Of a stretch of 21,296 nucleotides of DNA, positions 6,197 to 14,164 are shown one piece after another. Position numbers and translations under genes: made by a program. This DNA is from Flavobacteriales bacterium UBA1958 (GTDB lineage: Bacteria; Bacteroidota; Bacteroidia; Flavobacteriales_D; Sanyastnellaceae), in the NCBI GenBank assembly GCA_002336675.1, contig DDEI01000010.1, positions 1 to 21,296 of the forward strand, written 5' to 3'. The notes below the pieces were generated by a model, which was not told the origin of the DNA, made no database searches, and saw only the letters and a list, made by a program, of their open reading frames with translations. Numbering within the stretch: position 1 is the first letter of the stretch; each line of letters begins with the position of its first letter.

Positions 6197-7426
6197 TTGA
6201 ACTCTACTCCTTTTAAAATAGCAGCCAGATACCTTTTCTCGAAGAAAACGAGAAATGTCATTAATCTTATTTCGGGTATTTCTTTAGTGGTGGTAGCTTG
6301 CGTTACAGCCACAATGATTATTCTACTCTCTGCCTTTAATGGAATAGAAGAATTAGTAGACGGTCTCTATAATAAATTTGATCCGGATATCACCATATCT
6401 TCTGATGAAGGAAAGGTTCTGTTCGGCGATAGTTTAGACTTAGCCTCTGTAGCACAAATAAAAGGCGTGCTATACATTAGCTCCGTTATAGAAGAAACAG
6501 CCATTATTTCTAAGGGAGAAAGCAATAAATCACTATGTAAATTAATTGGAATAGATACGACCTATGTAAAACTCTCTGGAATTAAGGAAAATGTAGTGTA
6601 CGGAACTTACAACCTTCATGAGGCAGGTGAGAATTTCGTGATTCCAGGAGCAGGAATAGCTGGGGACTTAGGACTTCAGCTGAGAAATGGCGAGAGCGAA
6701 AATCTTAGGATTTATGCCCCTATAAGAGGTAAGAAAATCTCTATCTCACAAAAGAAAGCATTAAGAGATGAAGTCGTCTCTACTTCTGGTGCATTTAGCA
6801 TAAATGCTGAAATGGATGTTAAATATGTAGTGAGCACCTTGAGTTTTGCCAGAAGAATGTTTGATTATGAGAATCAGAGTTCCTACATCGGGATAGAAGT
6901 GGTGGATGAAAATGACTCTGAGGAGATCAGAGATGAAATTAAAATGCTCATCGGTGCTGACTTCTTAGTAAAAACGCGAAGGGAAAAAAACCCACTAGTT
7001 TATGAGACAAATGCTACAGAGAAAAAAGCGGTTTTCTTAATTCTAGTTTTCGTCCTGATTATAGCTGTTTTTAATGGTATGGCCTCTTTGACCATGCTAG
7101 TTCTAGAAAAACAACGAGATGTTTCTGTATTAAAGTCTATGGGTGCCACATGGCCTTTTATTAAAAGAATATTCATCTTAGAAGGGGCACTCATAAATAT
7201 AATAGGTGCGGCCGCAGGAACTGTTCTTGGTTTATCTCTATGCCTAGTTCAGCAGAAATTTGGATTGCTTCGACTGCATGGCACAGTTGTGGATTTTTAT
7301 CCTATAAAAATAGACGGAGTAGATATAATTGTAGTCATTAGCACAGTGATTTTTATCGGAGTTATAGCGACTTACTTTATGGTAAATTATTTAGTAAAGA
7401 AACTAAAAGAGACTTCTGCTATTTAA
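6197..7426 (+). CDS. ABC transporter permease, LolC/LolE (FtsX) type
   Basis: A 409-residue inner-membrane permease in the style of LolC/E, which hands outer-membrane lipoproteins to the periplasmic carrier LolA. The layout is a cytoplasmic N-terminal IAARYLFSKKTRN motif, transmembrane helix 1 (about 21-45), a large periplasmic domain (about 46-270), and three helices of an FtsX domain (about 275-298, 322-350, 370-397). The coupling segment LEKQRDVSVLKSMGATWPFI is characteristic. No ATG fits: the frame opens after a TAA at 6158-6160, and the best start by family alignment is TTG at 6197 (CTG at 6191 is the alternative). The ATPase partner is not in the window, as is common for split lol genes in Bacteroidota. 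It ends 2 bases from the convergent dusB stop, leaving no room for a terminator. Confidence 0.85.
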   Translation: MNSTPFKIAARYLFSKKTRNVINLISGISLVVVACVTATMIILLSAFNGIEELVDGLYNKFDPDITISSDEGKVLFGDSLDLASVAQIKGVLYISSVIEETAIISKGESNKSLCKLIGIDTTYVKLSGIKENVVYGTYNLHEAGENFVIPGAGIAGDLGLQLRNGESENLRIYAPIRGKKISISQKKALRDEVVSTSGAFSINAEMDVKYVVSTLSFARRMFDYENQSSYIGIEVVDENDSEEIRDEIKMLIGADFLVKTRREKNPLVYETNATEKKAVFLILVFVLIIAVFNGMASLTMLVLEKQRDVSVLKSMGATWPFIKRIFILEGALINIIGAAAGTVLGLSLCLVQQKFGLLRLHGTVVDFYPIKIDGVDIIVVISTVIFIGVIATYFMVNYLVKKLKETSAI

Positions 7427-7428
7427 CA

Positions 7429-8427
7429 CTAAGATTCGAAAAACTCGATATCGCTGAACTCTTTACTCACCTTATCCAAGGTTTCGAATAATACTGCTGA
7501 ATCCATTTCTGTTACCATTTTCATCCTCCATTCTTTAAAATGTGGAATCCCTCTGAAATAGTTCGCATAATGCCTTCTCATTTCTACTACTCCTAATCGT
7601 TCTCCTTTCCACTCTAGGCTTCTTCTTAGATGTTCTTTGGCGGCCTCTACTCTATCACTAATAGTAGGCGGAGCTAAGTGTTTCCCCGTCTTCATGAAGT
7701 GCTTTATCTCATTAAAAACCCAAGGATAACCTATGCTCGCTCTGCCTATCATTATTCCGTCTACGCCAAACTTATTTTTATATTCTAGTGCTTTTTCTGG
7801 AGTTGTAATATCTCCATTTCCGAAAACTGGAATATTCATTCTGGGGTTATTGGCTACGTCAGAAATAAGCGACCAATCAGCATCTCCCTTGTACATCTGC
7901 TTTCTAGTTCTTCCATGAATAGAAATTGCCTTAATTCCTACGTCCTGAAGCCTTTCTGCGACGTCTACAATGTATTTAGAGTTATCATCCCAACCTAATC
8001 TAGTTTTTACCGTTACAGGCAACCTGGTGGATTTGACTATTTCTTTAGTCATTTCTACCATTTTAGGAATGTCTTGGAGGATTCCTGCGCCTGCGCCTTT
8101 ACAAGCTACCTTTTTTACAGGACAGCCGTAATTGATATCTATTATATCAGGATTAGCCGCTTCTGTGACTTCAGTAGCCCTTTTCATTGACTCTATATTC
8201 GAGCCGAATATTTGTATGCCGATAGGCCTCTCGTACTCAAATATATCTAGCTTCTGAGTGCTTTTTACGGCATCTCTAATCAACCCCTCGGAAGATATAA
8301 ACTCAGTGTACATAAGGTCTGCACCATACTTCTTGCACAGTGCTCTAAACGGAGGGTCACTTACGTCTTCCATCGGCGCGAGTAATAAAGGAAACTCTCC
8401 TAATTCTATATCAGCTATCTTTACCAC
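7429..8427 (-). CDS. dusB: tRNA-dihydrouridine synthase B
   Basis: A flavin (FMN) enzyme that reduces uridines in the D-loop of tRNA. I start it at GTG 8427, giving 332 residues and the usual family N-terminus (VVKIADIELGEFPLLLAPMED). A frame-open ATG at 8484 would add 19 atypical residues and run over the start of the divergent gene. Landmarks are LAPMEDVSDPPFR, the catalytic Cys102 in NYGCPVKKV, KGAGAG, VTVKTRLGWDD for substrate/FMN contacts, IHGRTRKQMYKG, GNGDI and IGRASIGYPW for FMN phosphate. The C-terminal helical tRNA-binding domain is present and the length is normal. A -7-like box lies just upstream and would give a leader of about 12 bases. Confidence 0.93.
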   Translation of the reverse strand: MVKIADIELGEFPLLLAPMEDVSDPPFRALCKKYGADLMYTEFISSEGLIRDAVKSTQKLDIFEYERPIGIQIFGSNIESMKRATEVTEAANPDIIDINYGCPVKKVACKGAGAGILQDIPKMVEMTKEIVKSTRLPVTVKTRLGWDDNSKYIVDVAERLQDVGIKAISIHGRTRKQMYKGDADWSLISDVANNPRMNIPVFGNGDITTPEKALEYKNKFGVDGIMIGRASIGYPWVFNEIKHFMKTGKHLAPPTISDRVEAAKEHLRRSLEWKGERLGVVEMRRHYANYFRGIPHFKEWRMKMVTEMDSAVLFETLDKVSKEFSDIEFFES

Positions 8428-8444
8428 CTTGTACTTTAAAAATG

Positions 8445-8452
8445 CAAAAATA
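8445..8452 (-). promoter_or_regulatory. Candidate -7 box for dusB
   Basis: On the minus strand this reads TATTTTTG (TAnnTTTG). It sits 18 bases before the GTG at 8427 and supports that start over the longer ATG start at 8484, which would lie upstream of the promoter. No clear -33 TTG is seen. Confidence 0.4.
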
Positions 8453-8454
8453 CT

Positions 8455-9396
8455 ATGAATAACGCTTCGATGCATCATACACATCCTATTCCTAGAGCTA
8501 TACTGCTATTTATTTTCTGTATTGGAGGAATAATCGTTTTCTCTTTGTTAGCTATAGGCGTTTGTATGGTGGCAGGAATTGACTTAGAGTCCAAGCTAGG
8601 ACTACAAACACAAACTGCATTTACTCAGATAGGAGGCTTCCTTCTCCCCGCTTTTCTGTTTATAAGGGTTTTTGGAAGAAAGTCAGTAACTCATTTTAGC
8701 TTAAACCAACCTAAAACTCTTCATTTCATACTCACTATCCTTCTAGCTATTGCAGCTTTGGGTGCAGTGGCTTATGCCGGAGAACTAAATCTAAAACTAC
8801 TCGAAGGAAGAGGAGGGTTTATAACGACATTAAAAGAACGAGAAGACCAGTTAGCTGAGATTATGATGATTATGCTGGATATGAAGTCTATTGGCTCTCT
8901 TCTAGTCACTACCCTTTTGGTAGGATTGCTTCCTGGGATATGCGAGGAGTTTTTATTTAGAGGAGCGTTACAATCTCAATTAGCCAAAGCTTTTAAAAAT
9001 ATCCATCTGGCCATCTGGGCTACAGCCATAATATTTAGCGCTATACATATCCAGTTTTTCGGATTTGTTCCTAGAATGCTCCTTGGAGCTTTATTTGGAT
9101 ATGTGCTTATCTACACGGGGAGCATTTGGATGCCTATTTTAGCTCATTTCATAAATAACTCGGTGGGGGTTCTTGGTTATTACTTAGCCCAAAACACTGA
9201 TTTAATTTCTCAAGAGCAAGTAGAAAGTACTGAAGTTTCTTGGTTTATCGCTCTTGGCAGTGCTGCTATAGTTTTTGCTGTAATTCTAATAATGAAGAAA
9301 TCATCTAACTGGCCGGAAAGAAGATTAGAATATATGAAATTCCCCTACCCTAAAGAGACCTTTATAGATCAATTCGAAAACGACTCACCCTCTTAA
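8455..9396 (+). CDS. CPBP family intramembrane metalloprotease
   Basis: A 313-residue multi-pass membrane protein of the CPBP (CAAX protease and bacteriocin-processing) family. About seven or eight hydrophobic helices are seen. The three active-site motifs are present: CEEFLFRG with Glu164, Glu165 and Arg169; a second-motif His198 in FSAIHIQF; and HFINN (221-225) with His and Asn. This supports an active glutamate protease rather than a degenerate relative. Bacterial members process or protect against peptides in some lineages, but the substrate here is unknown. ATG 8455 is used; a second in-frame ATG at 8470 is possible. Only 27 bases separate it from divergent dusB, and its last 12 bases overlap the end of ispD on the other strand. 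Confidence 0.88.
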   Translation: MNNASMHHTHPIPRAILLFIFCIGGIIVFSLLAIGVCMVAGIDLESKLGLQTQTAFTQIGGFLLPAFLFIRVFGRKSVTHFSLNQPKTLHFILTILLAIAALGAVAYAGELNLKLLEGRGGFITTLKEREDQLAEIMMIMLDMKSIGSLLVTTLLVGLLPGICEEFLFRGALQSQLAKAFKNIHLAIWATAIIFSAIHIQFFGFVPRMLLGALFGYVLIYTGSIWMPILAHFINNSVGVLGYYLAQNTDLISQEQVESTEVSWFIALGSAAIVFAVILIMKKSSNWPERRLEYMKFPYPKETFIDQFENDSPS

Positions 9397-10053
9397 GAAT
9401 ACTTCTGTTAGGACTAAATCAGAAAGCTCGGTTACCTTAATGTTTTCTGCATTTCCAGCTACGAGATGAATTTCATTTCCAGCAGCCTCTACTACTGAAG
9501 CGTCATCTGTAAAAAGAGCTTCGAAGTTCACCTTGTATGCTTCTTTTAATAATTCCGTATGAAAACACTGGGGAGTTTGTACCACTACGAAATCATTCCT
9601 ATCCACGGAAATAGAGCTGTCATCAGCCTCTATTTTTCTTAGACTTTCATTTACTTGTAACACAGGTATGGCAGTTTTTTTAAGCGTTGCAACGCGAAAA
9701 CAATCTCCAATAACTTTTATAGAAACACATGGACGTGCAGCATCATGAATAGCCACTACACCGCTATACTTAAGTCTAGATAACCCTTTCTTCACCGACT
9801 CAAATCGCGTATCTCCGCCTACTACAGTAGTGATATCCTTACCCACGAAATACTGCTCTCTAATTTCAGTCCAGTGATCTAAAAAAGATTCATTCATGAC
9901 CACTACCACATGCATATCAGGTTTCCAACTGTAAAATTTTTCTAAAGCATGAATAATTACAGGACGGTCATGAACGGTAATAAACTGCTTAGGCTGTTCA
10001 GATTTCATTCTGCTGCCTATACCTCCTGCTACTATTATTACCTCCTCTCTCAT
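9385..10053 (-). CDS. ispD: 2-C-methyl-D-erythritol 4-phosphate cytidylyltransferase
   Basis: A 222-residue IspD, which joins CTP and MEP to make CDP-ME, the third step of the non-mevalonate isoprenoid pathway. Motifs include the nucleotide-binding IIVAGGIGSRMKSEQPKQF at the N-terminus, VVGGDTRFESVKKGL, VAIHDAARPCVS, the RNDFVVVQTPQCF segment (family Arg...TPQxF), FTDDASVVEAAG and NIKVT near the end. Length is usual for the family. Its 3' end overlaps the convergent protease gene by 12 bases. A 180-base gap separates it from aroE upstream, and a TAnnTTTG box 33 bases before the ATG suggests its own promoter. Confidence 0.96.
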   Translation of the reverse strand: MREEVIIVAGGIGSRMKSEQPKQFITVHDRPVIIHALEKFYSWKPDMHVVVVMNESFLDHWTEIREQYFVGKDITTVVGGDTRFESVKKGLSRLKYSGVVAIHDAARPCVSIKVIGDCFRVATLKKTAIPVLQVNESLRKIEADDSSISVDRNDFVVVQTPQCFHTELLKEAYKVNFEALFTDDASVVEAAGNEIHLVAGNAENIKVTELSDLVLTEVFLRG

Positions 10054-10085
10054 TGCAGCTAAGATAAACTTAGTGTGAATACTTT

Positions 10086-10093
10086 CAAAACTA
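10086..10093 (-). promoter_or_regulatory. Candidate -7 box for ispD
   Basis: Minus-strand TAGTTTTG matches TAnnTTTG, with transcription expected near 10080 and a leader of about 26 bases. A TTG lies 10 bases upstream, too close for a normal -33 element. The rest of the 180-base aroE-ispD gap holds no gene or strong hairpin that I can see. Confidence 0.4.
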
Positions 10094-10233
10094 TTTTCTC
10101 ATACAATGAAGAATCGAGAAGATTAAAGGGAATTTTTGAAGAGTAATGATTAAATAAAGCCGCCAATAATGATAAAACTATATTGAAAACCTTTGGATGA
10201 TTTCAGATACCTGCACTAGCCAATTGAGTCAGT

Positions 10234-10965
10234 TTACTTGTTCCAAATTTCCCAACTCTCCTCAGCCTGTAATACCAACATTCTATATCCGTTTAATGTG
10301 GCAGCTCCTCTTTCTTCTCCTTTTTTGAGAAAAAGGCTCTGCTCTGGATTGTACACTAAGTCATAGAGTAAATTCAGGGGTGTTAAGTACTCGTATGGAA
10401 TATCAGGGTATTTATCCACCTCTGGAAAAGTGCCCAAAGGAGTAGTGTTTATAATTAGCGGAAAGTGCTTTACCACATATTTATTCAGATCATGATATCC
10501 TAACTCATCGCCTACTGGTCTTCTAGATATCATTTTGTAATCTACTCCTAAATGTCCTAATGTATAACCTATGGCTTTACTCGCACCTCCTGAACCTAGA
10601 ATCAAAGCGCGCTCATGGTGAGGCTTAAATACTGCAGCTAATGACTTCTTAAATCCTACCGCATCTGTATTATATCCTATGAGTTTTCCGTTTATGATTT
10701 TGACCGTATTTACTGCTTTAATCTCTTTAGCCTCAGGGCTTAGACCATCTAACAACGGAATAATTTGTTCTTTGTAAGGGATAGTGACATTGAACCCTTC
10801 CAGATTTCCTAAGCTCACCATTAGCGCTTTCAACTCAGAAATCTCACTCAATTCAAAGAGAGAGTAATTTACATCTGTGATTCCGCCTGATTTGAACTTT
10901 TCAGAAAAATACTTTTCAGAGAAGGAGTGCTTGAGATTTTCACCTATCAGACCAAAATTTCTCAC
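10234..10965 (-). CDS. aroE: Shikimate dehydrogenase
   Basis: Reduces 3-dehydroshikimate to shikimate with NADPH in aromatic amino-acid synthesis. I start at GTG 10965 (243 residues), which gives MRNFGLIGENLKHSFSEKYF, the standard family N-terminus with the shikimate-binding Ser residues. A TTG at 10983 would add six residues and overlap the upstream gene. Catalytic Lys65 sits in NVTIPYK, Asn86 in AVNTV and Asp101 in GYNTDAVGF; the NADP loop is GSGGASKA (124-131). A C-terminal NGYRMLVLQAEESWEIW helix closes the fold. The GTG is one base after the stop of the TPR/PD40 protein gene, so the two are surely co-transcribed and probably translationally coupled. Confidence 0.95.
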   Translation of the reverse strand: MRNFGLIGENLKHSFSEKYFSEKFKSGGITDVNYSLFELSEISELKALMVSLGNLEGFNVTIPYKEQIIPLLDGLSPEAKEIKAVNTVKIINGKLIGYNTDAVGFKKSLAAVFKPHHERALILGSGGASKAIGYTLGHLGVDYKMISRRPVGDELGYHDLNKYVVKHFPLIINTTPLGTFPEVDKYPDIPYEYLTPLNLLYDLVYNPEQSLFLKKGEERGAATLNGYRMLVLQAEESWEIWNK

Positions 10966-10966
10966 G

Positions 10967-12577
10967 TTAGAATTTCCAATCAAATTTCAACACATTCTGA
11001 GAACCTTCTATTCTTTTAGCATCTACCCTAACCGTATTAGTAAATCCTTTGTATATTATTTCTACTCGGTATTCTTCGTTTCCCGTGAGGTTAATTGTGC
11101 ATCTTCCTTCTTTATTAGTTACTGCTTCTCCCACAAATCTATCGCTCTTCGCATTGAAGTATTTAACGGTAGCCTTTTTCGCTGGCGAACCATCTATAGT
11201 TACATCACCGACTATACTGACAAAAGTTCCATTATCATAATCAGAAGATATAAGTGAATAATTACTTACATCGACTACATAGATATCTCTCTCACCATTA
11301 GAATCTTCATATTCTGCTGCTACGAATAACTTAGAGTTATCCCCAGTTAACGAAAATGTAGATTCTTCATTTACCGTATTTATAGGATATCCCAAATTTA
11401 CTGGTGTTCCCCATTCTCCATTTATGAGCTCTGACTTAAAGATGTCATACCCACCCATAGTCTGGTGGCCTTTGGAGGAAAAATAGAGGGTCTTTCCGTT
11501 CGGGTGAATGAACACGAACTTTTCATCATCTGATGTATTAATAGTTCCCCCTAGATTTTTAGGCTTATCCCATTCCCCTTTTTTATCTTTTTGACTCGTA
11601 TAGATATCTCCTCTCCCCTCTCCTCCGGTTCTTTCACTTATAAAGTAGAGGGTTCCTCCATCTGCCGTTATACTTACTGAACCTTCATAGTAACTAGTGT
11701 TTACCGGATTATCTAACCTTTCTGGGACATCCCAATCACCTGTCTTTATATTCCTTTGAGACATGAATATATCTCCCGCCAATTTGTCATCATTTTTATA
11801 GATAAACATTTGGTTTCCGTCTGGAGCCACACTTAATATTGCATCGTACTTTTTAGTATTCACATTACCAGGTAAACTTTCTGCATCTGACCACTCTCCT
11901 AGCTTCTCGTCCCATTGGGAAATATAGATGTCTTCAAAAAACTTGTAATCGCTTGACTCATCTATCTCTCCTCCTTTTGTGTCTGATCTTCTGGAAGTAA
12001 ATATGAGTGTTTTTCCATCTGCGGTTACACTAGGAGCATAATCATCGAACCTCGAGTTTATTTCTCTCCCTATATTTTCAACTACCACAGGAACGGGCTC
12101 AGTCATAAGCTTCTGAGCATACTGGCATTGACTTAAATACTTCAGCGCTAAGTCATACTCTATGCTTCTCGGAGAGCCCTTAGATAAAAACTCATTGAAA
12201 CTACTAATAGCTTCATCTAAACGTGCCATTCTGTGGTACGTCTGACCATAAAAGAAGTTCATTTCTTTTACCACTTCAGGGTCATTAGCTTTTGCCTTTT
12301 CTAGATATTTTAAAGCCAGGTCGAACCTCTTTAGCTTGTAATGACATTCAGCACTTCTGTAATAAGCCATGCTGTGTTCTTTTTCAATTTTAAGTATATC
12401 TCTATATATAAGCAGAGCACCTCTGTAATTATTATCTAAAAACTCGTGCCTGGCTGCTCCCATCTTAAAAGTGATACTGCCTTTTTTTTCCTTTTTATCT
12501 TCTTCTTGGGCATTTAGACTCAAATCGAGAAGTATGCTAGAGAAGATGAAACATGTAACTAAAAATTTATTCATCAT
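10967..12577 (-). CDS. TPR / PD40 propeller / carboxypeptidase-regulatory-like envelope protein (PorE-like, no OmpA domain)
   Basis: A 536-residue exported protein. The signal peptide is MMNKFLVTCFIFSSILLDLSLNA, with cleavage before Gln24. Residues about 35-165 form TPR-type helix pairs (AYYRSAECHYKLKRFDLALKYL, FFYGQTYHRMARLDEAISSF). Residues about 185-440 are PD40/WD40-like beta-propeller blades, each with a 'pDGKTLYFxS...GgxDIY/F' pattern. The last 85 residues look like a beta-sandwich of the carboxypeptidase regulatory-like type. PorE of the T9SS has this order followed by an OmpA peptidoglycan-binding domain; here the protein ends before any such domain. A periplasmic or outer-membrane role in the envelope or T9SS is inferred only. 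It diverges from murQ and reads into aroE. Confidence 0.8.
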   Translation of the reverse strand: MMNKFLVTCFIFSSILLDLSLNAQEEDKKEKKGSITFKMGAARHEFLDNNYRGALLIYRDILKIEKEHSMAYYRSAECHYKLKRFDLALKYLEKAKANDPEVVKEMNFFYGQTYHRMARLDEAISSFNEFLSKGSPRSIEYDLALKYLSQCQYAQKLMTEPVPVVVENIGREINSRFDDYAPSVTADGKTLIFTSRRSDTKGGEIDESSDYKFFEDIYISQWDEKLGEWSDAESLPGNVNTKKYDAILSVAPDGNQMFIYKNDDKLAGDIFMSQRNIKTGDWDVPERLDNPVNTSYYEGSVSITADGGTLYFISERTGGEGRGDIYTSQKDKKGEWDKPKNLGGTINTSDDEKFVFIHPNGKTLYFSSKGHQTMGGYDIFKSELINGEWGTPVNLGYPINTVNEESTFSLTGDNSKLFVAAEYEDSNGERDIYVVDVSNYSLISSDYDNGTFVSIVGDVTIDGSPAKKATVKYFNAKSDRFVGEAVTNKEGRCTINLTGNEEYRVEIIYKGFTNTVRVDAKRIEGSQNVLKFDWKF

Positions 12578-12580
12578 TTT

Positions 12581-12597
12581 TAATAATAATAATAAAA
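12581..12597. repeat. Trinucleotide tract (TAA)5 in the 5' leader of the PorE-like gene
   Basis: Five TAA units followed by AA on the plus strand, read as TTA repeats on the coding strand, lie between the candidate promoter and the ATG at 12577. Changes in repeat number would alter leader length without touching the coding frame. Confidence 0.6.
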
Positions 12598-12605
12598 GAA
12601 TTAAA

Positions 12606-12613
12606 CAAAATTA
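12606..12613 (-). promoter_or_regulatory. Candidate -7 box for the PorE-like gene and aroE
   Basis: Minus-strand TAATTTTG matches TAnnTTTG. A TTG at 12630-12628 is 14 bases upstream, shorter than the usual -33 spacing. The expected leader is about 22 bases of A/T-rich sequence. Confidence 0.4.
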
Positions 12614-12636
12614 CGGATTGTTCATTACAAGAACAG

Positions 12637-12651
12637 TTCTAAACTCTAGAA
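12637..12651. repeat. Dyad TTCTA-N5-TAGAA in the divergent murQ control region
   Basis: Perfect 5-base arms around AACTC lie in the 147-base gap between the divergent PorE-like gene and murQ. It is operator-sized but short enough to be chance. No clear TAnnTTTG box is present for murQ (the closest, TAGTTGTG at 12661-12668, has one mismatch). Confidence 0.2.
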
Positions 12652-12724
12652 TCTACAGAATAGTTGTGCAGAACTCTCCGCCTAATGGTCTTTTAATCTC
12701 TAAAGGGCTTCTTAATTTAGCTTT

Positions 12725-13534
12725 ATGAAGAAACCGCTAACCGAGCAAGACTCCAATTATGATGAACTGGATGAAATGTCCACAGAAAATCTGCTGCGCA
12801 ATATCAACCGAGAAGACCAAACCGTAGCCGCAACTATAGAAATAGAAATTTCTGCTATTCAATCCCTCGTAGAGGCAATTTTGGCCAGAATGAAAAAAGG
12901 TGGAAGACTATTTTATATGGGAGCTGGAACGAGCGGAAGGCTTGGCGTCCTAGACGCTAGTGAATGCCCTCCTACTTTTGGTGTGGATCATGGTGTGGTG
13001 GTAGGCATAATCGCTGGTGGAGATTGCGCCATCAGAAAAGCCGTGGAATTCGCAGAAGACGACAAAGAGCAGGGATGGAAAGATCTACAAGAGTATAACG
13101 TAAACGACAACGATAGTGTTATAGGTATAGCTGCCTCTGGCTCTACTTCATATGTGGTTGGAGCATTGGCTTATTGCAACGCTAATAATATTCTTACAGG
13201 ATGTATCGTATGTAATCCGGATAGCACCATAGCTAATGAAGCTAAATTTCCTGTGGAAGTGAAAACTGGGCCGGAATTCGTGACTGGAAGCACACGAATG
13301 AAGGCTGGTACCGCTCAAAAACTTACATTGAATATGATTTCTACGGCTCTTATGATAAAACTGGGACACGTAAAAGGAAATAAAATGGTAGATATGCAGC
13401 TCAGTAATCATAAGCTATTGGCTAGAGGCACTAATATGATTATGGATCAGTTGCATTTAAAAGAGAAAGAAGCCAAGGAATTATTATTAACTTATGGAAG
13501 CGTAAGAAAAGCAGTCGAGTCTAAGAATGCATGA
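12725..13534 (+). CDS. murQ: N-acetylmuramic acid 6-phosphate etherase
   Basis: A 269-residue SIS-fold enzyme that cleaves the lactyl ether of MurNAc-6-P to GlcNAc-6-P and D-lactate in cell-wall recycling. The phosphosugar loop is MGAGTSGRLGVLDASE (65-80). Glu80 in ASECPP and Glu111 in FAEDD align with the two catalytic glutamates of E. coli MurQ (E83 and E114). The conserved ASGSTSYVVGAL, CNP and GPEFVTGSTRMKAGTAQKL signatures follow. Length is slightly short, as usual for Bacteroidota MurQ. No anhMurNAc kinase or sugar transporter is adjacent. Its last 8 bases overlap the next plus-strand gene, so the pair is co-expressed. Confidence 0.96.
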   Translation: MKKPLTEQDSNYDELDEMSTENLLRNINREDQTVAATIEIEISAIQSLVEAILARMKKGGRLFYMGAGTSGRLGVLDASECPPTFGVDHGVVVGIIAGGDCAIRKAVEFAEDDKEQGWKDLQEYNVNDNDSVIGIAASGSTSYVVGALAYCNANNILTGCIVCNPDSTIANEAKFPVEVKTGPEFVTGSTRMKAGTAQKLTLNMISTALMIKLGHVKGNKMVDMQLSNHKLLARGTNMIMDQLHLKEKEAKELLLTYGSVRKAVESKNA

Positions 13535-14102
13535 AATAGAACCCTTTTATAACTGGAGAGCACTCTACGTGAGCAGCGAAGATCCAGCATCTCCGTTTTT
13601 TGGAAAAGAATACAGTGAATTTTATTGCTCCGAATACATTTACGATCATTACATTCATCCTCAGTGGGATAATATGGGTTCTCCTACGCTGTATATAAAA
13701 ATCCTTTTTACAGATTATGACCAAGGTTATGCTATAATTGAGTTAATAGGTGAGTGGAATGATTTACTGCATAATGATATTATGCACTTTAAGAGAAATA
13801 TACTAGAAACGCTTATGAATAATGGAGTGGCCAAGTTTCTTTTAATAGCAGAGAATGTGCTAAACTTCCATTACTCTGACGACTGCTACTACGAAGAATG
13901 GCTCGAAGAGGTAATGGATAATGATGGATGGATAGCTGCCATGAATCTTAGACAGCATGTTTTTGAGGATTTTCAGGAGGGAAATATAGATTCTTATCTA
14001 ATAGCAGGTGGCCGACTAAATGAAGTTAAATGGAGGACTAAAACTCCAGATCAACTTTTCGAGAATGTAGAAAATCAAGTTATTCGAAGAATAGGGGTGT
14101 AA
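13527..14102 (+). CDS. Unknown protein translationally coupled to murQ
   Basis: A 191-residue soluble acidic protein with no signal peptide or membrane helix. It is rich in aromatic and acidic residues: FYNWRALYVSSEDPASPFFGKEYSEFYC, a YYEEWLEEVMDND segment near 126-138 and a WRTKTPDQLFENVE stretch near the end. The middle (ILFTDYDQGYAIIELIGEWNDLLHNDI) has alternating strand-like sequence and could be a small alpha/beta fold. I do not recognise a named family. ATG 13527 overlaps murQ by 8 bases, pointing to coupled translation and perhaps a role beside cell-wall recycling, but that is inference. Codon use looks like its neighbours, so it is a real and probably conserved lineage gene. Confidence 0.8.
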   Translation: MHEIEPFYNWRALYVSSEDPASPFFGKEYSEFYCSEYIYDHYIHPQWDNMGSPTLYIKILFTDYDQGYAIIELIGEWNDLLHNDIMHFKRNILETLMNNGVAKFLLIAENVLNFHYSDDCYYEEWLEEVMDNDGWIAAMNLRQHVFEDFQEGNIDSYLIAGGRLNEVKWRTKTPDQLFENVENQVIRRIGV

Positions 14103-14146
14103 TTCGTCTAAGAAAATAGCTAATAACTACTGGGGATTAAAGTCTT

Positions 14147-14164
14147 ATTATTCGAACGAATAAT
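14147..14164. terminator. AT-rich hairpin between convergent genes
   Basis: ATTATTCG (14147-14154) and CGAATAAT (14157-14164) form a perfect inverted repeat, folding best as a 7-base stem with a 4-base GAAC loop. It lies 45 bases past the 14102 stop and covers the last codons of the convergent small gene. It is weak by energy but well placed to end transcription in either direction. Confidence 0.35.

Noticed and set aside
8428..8484. Longer dusB start at ATG 8484
   Set aside because: It would add 19 atypical residues, overlap the divergent protease gene and lie upstream of the candidate promoter; the family N-terminus begins at GTG 8427.
12718..12725. TAGCTTTA as a murQ -7 box
   Set aside because: It lacks the final G and overlaps the ATG, leaving no place for a transcription start before the codon.
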